In this document: positions 33,760 to 46,878 of the stretch, piece by piece
Layout of the letters: the number at the start of each line of letters is the position of its first letter
Numbering within the stretch: position 1 is the stretch's first letter
Source of the DNA: Oxytricha trifallax
Lineage: Eukaryota > Ciliophora > Spirotrichea > Sporadotrichida > Oxytrichidae
DNA: 64,000 nt
Direction of reading: 5' to 3'
Assembly: GCA_000711775.1 (NCBI GenBank)
Contig: ARYC01017346.1
Coordinates: forward strand, 62,001 to 126,000
Translations under genes and position numbers: made by a program
The notes under the pieces: model-generated
The model's database searches: none
What the model was told of the DNA's origin: nothing
The model's input: only the letters and a program-made list of their open reading frames with translations

Positions 33760-36700
33760 ATTATAATTTATATTTGAATTTAATGAATTAAACTTATTAG
33801 AAGGAAAAACAAATACAATACATATAAATAGTTATATATGCATTAATTCAGGTAGCTAAAAAGAATAGAAACTTATAAGCAATAAATAATATAAGATAAA
33901 TAAATTGTTTATAGTTATAAAAATAAGTTCACTCATTTAAAGTAGCTCTAAAATTTCAAGATGAAAATCCTTATTATTTTATCATTTGAAATAATTTAAT
34001 GCAGAATCATAAGTGCTGCTAATAATTTATTAAACTTTATAAGTAACCTATATATATTTATATATATATGACAAAAGTTACCTAGAAAAAATTAAATTAA
34101 ATTAAATTTCAATTTATATAAATTATCTTAGCTACTTAAATTGTTGTTAATAAAATGATCAGAGAACAGTATTTTCCTAGGCGATTTATGTTTTCACTGT
34201 TTTTACTGCTTTTCCTAATTCTTATTTTATTAGTAATTCACTGCTTATTAATTAAAGGGGAGTGGAAGTGATGGTCTAGAATAGACTATGTTATTGTAGG
34301 GGTTAGCGAATGATTGCTTGTTAGTTGTTTCCATTTCAAATAAATAGATTAAATTTATAATATATTCTCATTAAATTCTATTTTTAACATGATAATACTT
34401 TGTATAAATAGTTATAACCAATATTGATTTTAAATGATCAATTGTACTTAAAACATTAAAAAAATTAAGTTTAATTAATTATTATAATTATAAATGATAA
34501 ACAAATCACAAAAAGATTAAACCCTGGAGAAAGTTCTAAACGCTCTCTAACTGTCCACATCCCTCTCTTCACAACTATAGCTTCTCTCTTTTTTAGATGA
34601 GCATATTGAATTGATATTAAATTCGAGATATTTTTCATCAGAGTACTCATTGAGGAGACACATATTAGAGTAAAATATATTGACTAAGATTTAAGATCAG
34701 AGTTTGTGCGATTTACTCAGGATGAGATATATGCAGACACTCACTTAGATTTATTGCTTACAATAGTAAAAAAAACATATAAAGAAATACATTTATTTAA
34801 GGCTTTGTCTCATGTATTTTACTTATTAGAATTTTATTAAGGTTTATCTCTAATTTAAATATACAAATTATCAAACAAACTAATAGTAAAAGATTTCATA
34901 ATCTGTTATTGAATAAAACCAAAACCCTCTCTATTAAGCATAATAATAAAAATAGAAAGATACTCAATAAAACATTGCCTCTGAGAAATTAAAACGTAAC
35001 TTGAGCATCAGTGGTAGTCAATTAGGCGCTAGTGGGATCACTAAAAGTGCTAGTTAAAATGAAGGACTCAATTAATTTATAAAAGTTATGCTTGATTGGG
35101 TCAGCTATGTCAATTTTGTATAAATATGAATTTATAGAGTTAATATAAATGTGGTAAAAAAGGAAATTCTTTTATATTATAAAATAATATGAGCTAAGAA
35201 ACTAATAAAAAGAATTAATTTCTAAAAAGGCAATCTTTAATATGTTTGGATGAGTTATAAAAAAATATTGATGTAAATTTCATTAAATATTTGGCATCAG
35301 AAAGAACTCAAAATATTAAATTTTCTTAAGAATTTATGATTGTTATGAATATTTTACCTATTAGACATAGTGCAGCAATTATGGGAAATTAAAGATTATT
35401 AAAATCACATAAATTTAGTGGACTCCCTAACTTTTCTCTTGTAATTTGTCAATAACTCATCATAAAATTTATTATAATATATAAAATTAAAATATGCAAT
35501 TCTAATTCTTAATATACAGATAGATGCATTCACATTTAATAAATATTAATAAAATAGTGAAGACAAATATAAAAGTTAGATTTTAAACTTCAATTAATAG
35601 ATGCTTCACAAAGGCAGGCTAAGTTTATATCATGGAGTCCTCAGACATGTTTTATAGCTATTAAAAGATGGACTTATTTTATCATTATATTTATCTTTTA
35701 TTATTTTACTATTTGATAATAACTATCGCTTTATAGAATTTCATCATATTTTTTTATGGAGAAGAAGTGGACTATGAAATTTAAAGTAAAATTCTTGAAA
35801 AACTTATAGCAAATATTAATAATAAATCTCTACCTAATTAATTAAGATAACTCAGCATGAGGTGGCTTAAAAATCTGTCAAAATATCTTAATAGATAATA
35901 GTACAAAAAGATTATTAGAGAGAATTTAAGTTCCATAAATAATGCACATTTGCTGCCACGAGAGATTAAAAATGAACTGTTATAAACTTTCTTAAGAATA
36001 AAAAATAAAATATCTTTTATATATATATTAAATATTGCTGAGATTTTTGTCAATTAAATTTTTATATAAGTTAGTGATAATTAGGTAAAGCTTTAGAATA
36101 CAGAGGGTAATCAAATCGTGGTTGTGCTATAAGATTTAAGAAATATTGCTAATTATATATTGTAAAAATGGAATTATTAGCATTTTTAATTCAATTTATA
36201 ATGTATTAATAATAAGTCTATAAAAATCAATGGTCTCCCCAATCATAAAAGGAAAATTTGTTAATTTTAATAAAATATACAATTACATGTATTTAATAAA
36301 TAAATTTTACATTTTAAAGTTTAATAAGAAATGCAAAGGGAAATATATGTTTAATTTAACAATATAAGACTTCCATTTTGTTCAACCAATATAAATTTAA
36401 ATTATCATGTAAATTTTATTGAGAGAATAGTGAGGTACTAAGTAAGATAGTTTTATTAAGAATCTTTTAAATATTGAAAGGAATTGTTTCATTATATAAA
36501 TTACTTTACATTTTTATTTTGATAATAATAATTAAAATCTGTGAGATATAGCCAAGTTCAAGATTGGGAAACTACCTACCCATAGTATATTTCCTGTCTA
36601 AAGTATAAAATTTAGTCTATTTTTACTTAAATTACTTGATAGAGCGAATAAGTTGATGATGAGTTAATACTGCAATTCATGCTTTTAATTAGTAAGATTA

Positions 36701-37220
36701 ATTATCATTTTACTATAATTTAGGGAAAAATTGCGAATAAAAAACACTACAAAATGGGAAGAAATAGTCACTTGAAAGTTGGATGGATAGTAGATCATTT
36801 AATTATTTCTGGTTTTATTTAAAATAAAAAATATATGATTTAATTGTATATAAAAAATTTAGATGCTTGGTTTAAATTACTAAAAATCTAATACTAAAAA
36901 ATAAAACCGAGGATTTTCAAGACAAACTAGTAAGATAGTTTTTATTAATAAATTTTTAGAAAATATTTCTCTAAAATATTCCAGAATTTCTTGATGATAG
37001 ATGTGATAACTAACATATAACTAGCGTACTGAATAAAATTGATACAAATTAAAACTAAAATGAGTATTTAGTGAGCAATAAAAACTAAATTGAATCATAA
37101 AATAAACTCCTTGTGATAAATTAGCCTTAAATAAAGCAAGTGTAACTAAGTTAAGAAGAAATCAATTTGTTAGTCAGTTAAGTTATTAGGAAATTAATAT
37201 TAAGGATAAATAATAATGAA
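33760..37220. other. Very AT-rich region with decayed-looking open stretches
   Basis: Coding-like plus-strand stretches occur at about 34600-34900 (FVRFTQDEIYADTHLDLLL), 35189-35580 (MSQETNKKNQFLKRQSLIC) and 35760-36160 (MRWLKNLSKYLNRQQYKK, HLLPREIKNELL), in different frames. Because only TGA stops translation, long open frames arise by chance in such DNA. I cannot assign any of them. They may be scattered gene pieces, a decayed element or noise. Confidence 0.3.
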
Positions 37221-37620
37221 GGCATCTTTTTTTCAACCTTCCCCTTAAGCATCAGGTATAGCCACATGTAAACTCGACTTTTGACAAAAATACTGTCCTT
37301 TCTATTATATATGCACTCTGATTTTACTAATAAAATCACTCGTTTAATGCCAAATAATGTCAAACCTTCTCCGGACGATTATTCTGGTCTTTTTACCAGA
37401 TACAGACACAACAGAACCTGAGACATTCTGTGTTTTTTACCAGGTATATATTCCAACTAGCCCTTGGTTACGAATTCCGCTACTCTATCAGAATTAGTCT
37501 TTCGACTAACCATCTGGACATTCGGTCTGAAACTGAAGAAATCAATTAAATATTTGATGTGTAGATTAACAAGGAAATAAGATTAAATAAATTAGAAATT
37601 AAAGATTAAGCTTCAGCTAT
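37221..37620. other. Locally less AT-rich, open on both strands
   Basis: Base composition rises here. Plus strand reads FFTRYIFQLALGYEFRYSIR then a charged stretch; minus strand reads EFVTKGQLEYIPGKKHRMSQ. Either could be a gene piece. A short inverted pair TTTTTACCAG / CTGGTAAAAA is included. Function and strand undecided. Confidence 0.3.
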
Positions 37621-38158
37621 TTTTGAATAAGAGCTGTGTAATTGAATATTTATAAAAGACGTGAATATTTTATGCTCAATAGTTCAAGAAGTTGAAGTTC
37701 TCATTAAATTCATTTAAAACAGACTAAACATAAAATAAATTAACCTCTCCAACAAAAGCCCAAATTATATCAAATCTAATGTTACTAGCAAAGAGCTATT
37801 ATAATTCCATTTTTATAAATTTACTATACTCTATAAAACTAATTTACAATCGAATGCTTTATGTCAATTAGGAGAAAGTAAAGAAATGTCTTGATGAAAG
37901 ATTGTAACAATTTATAGTGGGAAAAGATATAAATAACTCATGTGAAATTTTTAATGTACTTATAATACTACCACCAAAAGACAAGCAATAGAATTTTATT
38001 AAATTTGAGTGCTATAGTTTTGATGATTATAATGAAATAAGGGATTTATTAAAATCAAATTAATTCAAATTTATCTAAAAATTGATCAATCCAATTAATT
38101 ATATCTTCACAATCGCTTCTTATTTTTACTTATGTTTTTTCGTTTTTCACTCTAAAAA

Positions 38159-38790
38159 TCAACATTAACTTGTCTTTTGGCTATATGTATATTTATTTGA
38201 TATTTTTTTGTAAAGCATTCGAATAGATTGAACTGTTGTGGTTTAATTCCAAAGTAACTCGAATTAGTTTTCTGGTCTCTCTAGATTGTAGCATTTATGA
38301 AAATAATCTTCGAATTATATTTCAAACTGGCCCAACTTTCCATAATGAAATATTCCTGTTTCAACAGTAAAAGTTACACTGGCTTCTAGTTTCATTGGAA
38401 TAAATATTTTAGTATATATTTATATAGTGAAGTGGTACTCACTCCCAAATTCTTATTTCTTGTCAATTTCTTATGTCTTCAAAATTGGAAAGTAGCGATC
38501 ATATTCTATCTTTACATCTGGAGATTGTGCAAAAAATAGCTCAATGTTATAAACTTTATCTATCTTGCTTTCTGAGTTAATTTTCAATACAAATGGAATT
38601 TATAATTAAAATATTGATATAGCTTTGATTATTCTACATCAAATCAGATACAATTGGTTCAGGTTATTATTCCTCGTTCTTTATTTATAATTGATCGAAA
38701 TCTAAGTCAGATATTACTTCTTATAAATCACCAGAATTTGAATTTAAATAAAGAATTAATTATTATAACTATTGAGATGCTCTAGTAGGA
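38159..38790 (-). CDS. Unrecognised beta-rich protein, partial
   Basis: Minus-strand coding signal: VISDLDFDQLQIKNEEQQ, then after a frame change IPFVLKINSESKIDKVYNIE and LFFAQSPDVKIEYDRYFP, then an AT-rich insert, and MKLEASVTFTVETGIFHYGK with LERPENQFELLW, stopping at TGA 38161-38159. The alternating hydrophobic pattern suggests an immunoglobulin-like or arrestin-like beta fold. A distant resemblance to trafficking-complex subunits was considered but not supported. No start codon; likely a set of gene pieces with at least two IESs. Confidence 0.45.
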
Positions 38791-40965
38791 ACTTAATCAC
38801 ACAGCTCTTAAGAATTAAAATTTAAATTGAGTTATAGAATAAATTTTATATTATATTTTAAGAATTTTTTTATAACATTTTGATCACTAACTAATGACAG
38901 TTGCTTAATCATGCATAAGATAAGCCACTAATAGTTCGAATTCTATAATTTAATTAAAAAACTAAAGTTTTACATTTCTCAATAATTTTGCAATAACCTA
39001 GAGGACATCCTAGATATATTTATTTTTAATTGCTTAATTTTCTTCATTTTGTTTAACTTTTTTAACTTATCTTGATGTTTAATTTTGAACTTATTAGATG
39101 ATTGCTAAATAAAAATTTCTTAACATAAAAATTGTAAAATATATAGTATTCATTAAAATATCAATATTGCTTAAATACATATATCAATTTGGAGAAAATT
39201 AAAGAATTGAACAAAATGAGTAAAATTAGTGGCAATTAATAAGTTTCTCCACTTTAATTTTTTTAATTAAAAGTAATACTATATTTTGTTATAAATGAGG
39301 AGAATTATAGATGATATTAGTTTTAATGAATCCATCAAAACTAATAAAATTATTTTCCATATAAAAATTGAGTGACTTCTAGGTAAAGTTTTGAAATCCT
39401 TCATTAATTTATTCCTTTTTAATTAAATTAGATTTACTATTTAATATAGATTTTTAAATTATCTATTTTAATAACATAGATATGTTCTCAGTGGAGTTAA
39501 TTATTTGATAGTCTGTGTCTTTATAGAATTTCAAATTTAATTTCTATAAAAATCTCATCAAATAAAAACTGATAGCTTACAATTAAATCTTAGAAATTGA
39601 CAAATTTATCATGCAGACATAAGAAAGTTTAGAATAAAAAATAATATCTAAATCTATATTTAGATTAATGATATACTGTATATTTTGTCATAAACTATAC
39701 AATTTTTAGTCTAAAATATATTTATATTTGTGTATGTCTAATAGGTAACAGCGATTTTCAGGTATTTAAAAGAAATTTGAATTATTCTGCACAATGTTTC
39801 TAATTAAAGATCCAATTTATGGTGCCAGCCAGTCATTGGAATTCTTAAAAATCTCTATCAAATTAATGCATTCATTGTCTTTTAATTATTATTTATGATA
39901 CCTCTGTTAAGTTAATACTATAGAAATTAAATTATATGAAAATTAAATTTTTTAATTTGAATATAACTCAAATTTATTAAATTTTAATCAGAAAATATAT
40001 CACATATAGTAGAGCTATCAACTGATTGTCTTGGTTAAACTCTTTTTTATTGTTCTTAACTAATCTGATTTTAATCAATATTTTGAGTTCTTATTAATTG
40101 ATAAATTATAAAATTCACATGTTGTAACATTAAATTCCTCTAAAAATAGAGATTTTCAAATAAATAAATTTTATCTTTAACAACTGTTTATATTAATGAT
40201 TGAGAAACGAAGTATTATTCATCAAATTTTATAGAGAATTTTATAGGAAATTTTATGCAATATCTACAAGATACAATAAAAGCTTGATATATAACCACTC
40301 TTTAATATAGAAGTTTTGAAAATAAGTCAATAGAAGATACAACAAAATTAATTTTAATTTTTATTTATAAAATATACAATCAAATTTTATTCAAAAATAC
40401 AGTTACTTGATTTGAAATAGATTAATTTAAGGAGACATTTTGATAAGCGAATTTGAATAAAAAGATTAAGAATGCATAATTAGATTTATATAATTTGAGG
40501 GAAACTATTTTTATCAAATCCAGAGTTTATTTTAAAATTACATTTTAATAATTGACAATATTTCAAGTAAAGCTTCGAGATTCTTTAATTTTTATTTAAA
40601 AATTAAACTATACTATAATTTTCATCATTAATTTATATAATATTCAATAATACCGAGTAGTATCAAAATAAACTATAATACGCTCTCTTTTTAAATAATT
40701 TTTACTTCTTTTCTCTGTCTATAAGTTATATGCAGTTAATATATCACTTTTTACTTATATTTTATCGATGTAAATTAGTTAAGGGTGAGGATGTTTAAGG
40801 AAGATGTTTTGAATATTAAGCAAAATAAAATTATGATTGATATTTATCAATATTTTTTGTTAAAAAAATATTTTAAATTTTCAGAATTAATCACTTTTTT
40901 ATAATAGTTTATAAGGAATTAAATGCTTTTATATCACTCTCAGATTTTCTAAATGTTTCCTGATC
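38791..40965. other. AT-rich DNA without recognised features
   Basis: About 2.2 kb at roughly four-fifths A+T. No gene, RNA or substantial repeat was supported on either strand. Confidence 0.5.
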
Positions 40966-41700
40966 TCAAAATCTAATTAAAATATAGAAATTAATGAATA
41001 TTTATAAAATCTTTAAATAGCCATTTGGACCTTGATTTTCAGCTCCATCAAGATTCTAATCTTCTTACTGCATCTATTGTTAATATTGCTCTTCTAGTTT
41101 GTCCTGGGCATCATTTTGATTGATTATTGAATGCGCTGCCATATCATCCAAGTCTACCTCCTCTGATGTCTCATTTTTGTTCACTTTTGTCACTTTAAAT
41201 AGATTTTCAGGCAAATTAAGACTATTTTATATATAATAATAGGATAATTGTTCATATATGACTTGTTTGTATATGTACAGTAATCTCTATTTCATAGTAT
41301 ATATTTATGGCAAATCTTTGTTTTCTATCCTCTTTTAAATGTATCTGTCTTGCATCTGCCTCCTATCCCAGTTCCATTTATATATTTGTGACTCCTTCAA
41401 ATTCAAGTGTTTAGAGAGCTTTTACATTTTCTACTTTGACCAGAGAATAAATCAACTTATATATATATTAATTTAATGACCAGTGAGGGTCCTTGGCAAA
41501 CTCAGATTCTAAGATTCTAACTTGATCCTCATTCTTCATGTACCTATTCTCTTCATTCAACCAGTCATTCTGCGAATTCAAAAATATTAAATAATTTCTT
41601 GTTTTTAATGATAATTATATGAAAAATTTAATTTTAATTAATTGAGGAGGTTCGTTTTAGAGCTCATGCCTGTTGCTTTACGTTCTCTATTTGGATTCAT
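40966..41700 (-). CDS. Homeodomain transcription factor
   Basis: ATG 41700-41698 (MNPNRERKATGMSSKTNLL), stop TGA 40968-40966. Two IESs restore frame: pointer AATT (41640-41643 / 41575-41578) and pointer CTGGTCA (41477-41483 / 41437-41443). After removal the protein reads MKNEDQVRILESEFAKDPHW, SKQKMQKLSKHLNLKES, then QIYKWNWDRRQMQ. These match homeodomain helices 1, 2 and 3, with the WxWDRR variant of the recognition helix in place of WFQNRR. The tail is acidic and Gln-rich (EEVDLDDMAAHS, EEQYQQQMQQEDQ). Expected nuclear DNA-binding regulator; target unknown. The second IES falls between helix 1 and helix 2. Confidence 0.82.
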
Positions 41701-42018
41701 AAAATACAACAATTAAAATATATAAATCATAGAAATTAAACTTATCTAATCGAATATTCGAGAGGTTGCAAATCCTTTATATTATAAAAACCTTAATATT
41801 CTAGAAAAATATTTTATAAAATGATGTATTTGTTGTGTATTTAATACTGATGGCAGAGAAATTTTTTTAAGCAAATTTAGAAATTTATGGTGTCTAACTG
41901 TCGTTTTTGAGATGAGGATCATATATTTTATAGGTTTTTACTTAATTGGTGCATTTTATTATTTATGAAGTTTATTTATTGTATTACTCTATTTGAGATA
42001 ATTTCTCATGATTTTCAT
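41701..42018. other. AT-rich spacer
   Basis: Between the homeodomain start and the palindrome. No feature seen. Confidence 0.45.
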
Positions 42019-42697
42019 TCAGTCAAAATACTGCAAAAATCGTGAATAGCTAAATTCTTTAAATACAGAGAAATATAAATAATAGAAGTTTATAAATTTT
42101 TTATAATTATTTATTTAAAATCTGTTTGATTTATCTTATTTATTTATATACTTTGGGACCAAGTAGAAAAAGTTATTTATTTTTACTACTTGGCCCCACT
42201 AATTATATTAATATATTTAATTGAAATTTATCGATAAATTAATTCAGAATGTATGATATAAATTAAATTAGTTTTCTAAAATTATTAATTGTGATTTATT
42301 TTAGTTTTAAAAAATTTGTAATTTATCAATAATATTCTAATAAAAATAACAAAATTTTAAAACTTGTAAATTTTTATGTCTAAAGTTGTAATTTATAAAA
42401 TATGTGGAAATTATGAATAAATCACAATTAATAATTTTAGAAAACTAATTTAATTTATATCATACATTCTGAATTAATTTATCTATAAATTTCAATTAAA
42501 TATATTAATATAATTAGTGGGACCAAGTAGAAAAAATAAATAACTTTTTCTACTTGGTCCCAAAATATAAAAATAAATAAGATAAATCAAACAGATTTTA
42601 AATAAATAATTATAAAAAATTAATAAACTTCTATCATTTATATTTCTCTGTATTTAAAGAATTTAGCTATTCACGATTTTTGCAGTATTTTGACTGA
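42019..42697. repeat. 679 bp palindrome with nested hairpins
   Basis: Arms 42019-42300 and 42416-42697 (282 bp each) are inverted copies with few differences, around a 115 bp spacer. Ends read TCAGTCAAAATACTGC and GCAGTATTTTGACTGA. Each arm contains its own smaller inverted pair, GGGACCAAGTAG versus CTACTTGG(C/T)CCC, at about 42159-42200 and 42510-42555. The right arm's outer 60 bp codes for the last codons of the neighbouring minus-strand gene, whose TGA at 42636-42634 is TAA-like (Gln) in the left-arm copy. No target duplication was clear. Confidence 0.85.
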
Positions 42698-44112
42698 TTA
42701 TTTGGAGTTTTAATGGACATGCTGCTTAGCAAAGGAATCCTAACTGAGAATCCCTTTTTACTAGTATTAGAAGTAAGATTAGATTTCGCATCTTGCTGAA
42801 TCTATCTTTTCTTGTTTCCTTGGTTCCTTCCTTAAATAAACATAAGAAAATCATGTTTATAACCTTTTTTATTGCCCCAATCAGAATCTGAGTCCTCGAT
42901 ATCAGATTTTAAGTAAAAAGAAAAATGGTTTTTTTTTCATGAAATAATCTCATTTAAAAAATAAAGTTAATTCTGTGTAAATAACATTACACATAATAAT
43001 CAGAGTCATCGTTCATTGATTATTGAGATTCTTCTTGATTGTCAAATATGTCAATAGGTATTTTCATGTCATCTTTCAATACATATTAAAAAATAATGGA
43101 CTAAATTAATCTTTTCTGGGTAGCATTAAGCTTATGTGGGTTATGGATTTGTTTCCAGCAGTCCCACCACTTAAACCGGTGGTCTGCTTCCCTAAGTCTG
43201 TCATGGTGTTACTGTATTGCTTCAAGTGATTTCCATTATTATCAATGCTCTTCACGTCAATTTAAGCAATTAATAATCAATATAAATTATTTCAAAATCT
43301 CATAGAGTTTGGACTTAAATAACTAATTGATTTGAAAGTGAAAGTTAAAAATTCAATCTGCGAGAGGCCAACTTGAGAAGCTACATTACTGAGGTTTTTG
43401 GTATCTGTTTCGGAACGCTACGGCATATAAACTGGTTAGATCTATTAAAATGCGCTTCCGAGATTTGTCTAAGATTAGCACTATTAAACTTAAACAAAAA
43501 TTGAATTTTGAATTAAATCTACAACTTGCATGCCCATCATTGGTTGCTGAAATTATAAAGAGGAATGTTAACTTAAAGTAGTCCCTAAGTGAGGGTTCAT
43601 CCCGAGCATTTAAGTTGCGGAGGGGTATTGCAGCTGGTGTTGTAGTTGTTAGCCGCCAAATCCTGCTAAAGGTGGACCCATAACAATCCCACCAACTTAA
43701 ATGATAAAAATTTTATTAAATAGACATACACGATAGGGTAATTATTCATATATTAAAATAAACCATAAAAACTTAAGGAAGTTATCCTGAAAATTATCGT
43801 GGCATGAATCCAGGTTGAACTAATAAACTATTTATTAAATAGAAATATTTATTATTGGCAAGAAAAACTAAATTATAAATTGTAGATTAACTACTTCTTA
43901 TTATTACATGATATATTATTATTATTATTATGAACTCCTTGGGGAACTGTGCTAAGATTCATATTTGAAAACTGAGTGTTAAGAGGCATATAGAACACGA
44001 GGTAGGGTTGCATCATAGACGCCCCTCCTGCTCCTTGCATTTGAGCTTACTGCTAGGCAGCGTTTCCACCTGAAGCAGCTGTTGGGTTAAATTGTGAAAA
44101 ATTCATGTTCAT
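42634..44112 (-). CDS. P/Q/N/G-rich protein
   Basis: ATG 44112-44110 (MNMNFSQFNPTAASGGNAAQ). Low-complexity throughout: Met/Gln/Gly-rich beginning, QPGFMPRQFSG, GPPLAGFGGQQLQHQLQ, QPMMGMQVVDL, then THISLMLPRKDDMKIPIDIF, an acidic DSDSDW stretch and a basic end. IESs with pointers TTAAGTT (43750-43690 region), CTTTA (about 43560-43580) and AAAGAT (about 43090-43120) each restore frame. An 80-nt GT-AG intron fits in the NDDSDYY region near 42900-43000. The last 20 codons lie in the palindrome. No recognised domain; composition resembles RNA-binding or polymerase-associated scaffolds, which is only a guess. Confidence 0.6.
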
Positions 44113-45278
44113 TTTTTTGTTAACTTTGGAAGGAATATTTATTATGCTTTACGAAAATAATAATATAAACTATATTAATCATTTAACTTTTCTATTATTA
44201 CTTAATTACAATGCATTTTATAAATTTAATATAAATAAGGATACATTTATATAGGAATTTTTAATTAAACAAATTAATTTAAGTCGAGACCAAAGTAATT
44301 TGTATAAAAAAATTTAAAATTAATTTGATAGTTATAATTACGGTCAATAATATGTAATGATACTAAATTTAATTATTTATTTTTTCTCAAAAAATTTCAA
44401 TCAAATAATACTAAATTTTCACAGATATTACATTAATAATCTAATATTTCCCAATTATAATTTAATAATAAGTTAACATTTAATAAATTTTATTACTCTA
44501 GGTAATTGGGTAGTTTTAAAAAAAATGATATATATTTGGAAAGAATTAAATATTTTTTTGAGTTATTAATGTTATTAGAGGTATCTAAATATGAAATAGT
44601 ATTCAATATAGTGAATTCAATTCATTATAGATGTAAACATATTTATGTCAATAAATTGTTAAGATATAATTATTATTCTAATTTATTTGGTATTATTCTC
44701 ACAAATAATAAAATAAATACCCAAAATCAATTGTATTTTAATAATAATAATATATTCGTAATGATCTCCAACTTTTGTGACTATATAAAATTATTTAGTT
44801 TAATCTTATCTTAATATTTTTGATTCCAGCAATTTCCCCTACCGAGTCTTTGCTCAATATTATAATTTTTAAAAAAATATTAAATATTATTATTTATATT
44901 GAAATTTCATTAAATTGAATTCAATACCATTCTTCCGAGCGACAGACAATTAATATATATAAATTTTTCCCATAATGAGTAAAAGACAACATATACAGAC
45001 TTATATAATATTCATGAAATGTTTTAATGCTTAATTATTTTTATAAGCATATATTTAATTTTTTTGTATTTTAACTTATATTTCACAATAAGTAAGAAAT
45101 TATCTATTATATAATTTTTACCCTTTAATTATTAATTTTAATTTATGCAATAATTTAATAGAACAAAAGTTCAATAACAAATCTATATATCACTTAAAAT
45201 CTATAATTATTTTCCAAAAAATTATAAAATGTAAGTTTATTGATAATATTTTCACATTAATACTTTCACCAGCTCAAT
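44113..45278. other. AT-rich intergenic DNA
   Basis: Holds a 102-codon open frame (44506-44814) of Ile/Asn/Tyr-rich composition that looks like chance. No other signal. Confidence 0.45.
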
Positions 45279-45399
45279 CAAAACCCCAAAACCCTTTCAG
45301 TAGTTTGATTGAGTTTTTGATTGATAAAAGTAGACTATTAGTGCATACTTTATTAGGGTTTTATAGGGTTTATGTAAGGGTTTAATGTTTAAATATTAG
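45279..45399. repeat. TBE left terminal inverted repeat
   Basis: Starts CAAAACCCCAAAACCCTTTC. Relative to the right repeat it contains an extra GAGTTTTTGATTGAT, an imperfect tandem duplication of the adjoining block. Confidence 0.92.
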
Positions 45400-45438
45400 T
45401 AAACTAAGTGAGTATAACAAGCGAGTTTTTAAGATATC

Positions 45439-46878
45439 TCACACAAACATAAGCTTAGTGTCATGTGGCAGTTCTCTGAATTTTATCTTTCTAAGATGAT
45501 GTTTAATTGCTTCTATTGTTTGTTAATTCTCTTAGCTTGGCTTGATAATAGTTGAGTATGCAAGTTCTCTGAGACATCCATTTATTTAATTTTTATCAAG
45601 ATATTGTTTGATTCTCTGCTTAGAATCTCTCTCACCCATCCAGCTAAAGTAATCGTTTCTTAGCATGTCACTCTCTATTATTATTACTGCTAGAGCAGAT
45701 ATCCAATTAAGTATATCCATCTCTCAAATACTTTCTCTGGAAAATATCCAGGAGTGCCGTATACATTTCCTTATGCAGAGGCTTGCACTCTTTGAGCTCT
45801 GTTGAAGTCAATAATATAAACTCCAAGAGGCTGAAAGTTCATCATGTTTCTCTGCCTTTAAGTCTCTATGAACATAACCTAGCTTGTGAAGCTCTTCAAT
45901 CCCCTCAACTATCTGCTATACTATCTAGCTAATTTATCTCTGACATCTATTGTCAGATAAGAATTCTCTGTAAGTCATTTCAAGTAATGGAAGCCTGAAG
46001 GCTACATGATCTTTACCAAGTAAAATAGCATCAAGCTAGATGATATGCTTGTACTCATTTAACTTTGCCTTTTAAAGAGCATAATATTCATTAGAAAATT
46101 CCATTTGGAATTTTTCATCAGCAAGGAAGTAATTAAAAGGATATATCTTATAAGCATGTTAGTCATCTGTAATGACTCTCTTCTCTATTTTTTCTTCAAA
46201 AGTGAGGTAGCTTTCTAGGCAAGAATCTTAGTCAATAATCTTTAATATAGGAATCTTCATTGCCTCTATTTTAACCATGATTTTATTTATCTCAGAGACT
46301 GAAAGTTCTTGACTGCTTTCTTCATCTTTACTTACTTCTAGACTTCAACTCTAAGAGACTCCACTAGGTTTCTTGATCCTCTCTTTTAGAGGAATCTATT
46401 CCCTGTAGGTTCATGAATAAAACAAAACTTTAATTGTGCTTTTCCTTTAAGTGCACTTTGAGGTCTCTAGTATGAGAATATGGCTTCTCACAGAACTCAC
46501 AGACAAACTTCCCATCTTTCTTTTAATGCTTGAGATATAACCTTGGCATATAGTTGTGTATATCTCTCAAGAGTCTCTTATAAGTTGACTTGTAAGGGAA
46601 AACTTTATTGCATTCTTTGCATTAATAGTCAACTTTGGCTGGTATTTATTAATGCTCTATGGAAGATTGTTTAACCTCCTCCTCAATTTACACAGCTTAT
46701 ACGATAACCTCCTACTTAACTTATATTTAAATCTAAAGCTAGACAGGTCAAAGTTGTCATAAGTAGGCTCCCACTGAGTAAAAGCGTCTCTGGTCTCTAC
46801 TTTTCTTGGTTGATGGAATGATAACTTTGATTGACATGACCCAAGTAATGCCGCTCTTCTCAAAAGATTAGCGCTCAT
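45439..46878 (-). pseudogene. TBE zinc-finger/kinase protein (57-kDa type)
   Basis: The span from ATG 46878 to TGA 45441-45439 is exactly 480 codons, the size expected for the 57-kDa TBE protein. Two C2H2 fingers are seen, YQCKECNKVFPYKSTYKR with RDIHN, and FVCEFCEKPYSHTRDLKVHL with KEKH. A kinase-like half has HRDLKAEKHDE, DFN in place of DFG, and YGTPGYFPEKVFE. The start, finger, HRD, DFN and C-terminal parts fall in different frames, so several compensating indels are present. The C-terminus reads KIKFRELPHDTKLMFV. Role in transposition is not known from sequence; a protein kinase is inferred only from motif spacing. Confidence 0.85.

Noticed and set aside
44506-44814. 102-codon open frame
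   Set aside because: Ile/Asn/Tyr-rich with no coding texture, in very AT-rich DNA; no introns, pointers or neighbours support it.
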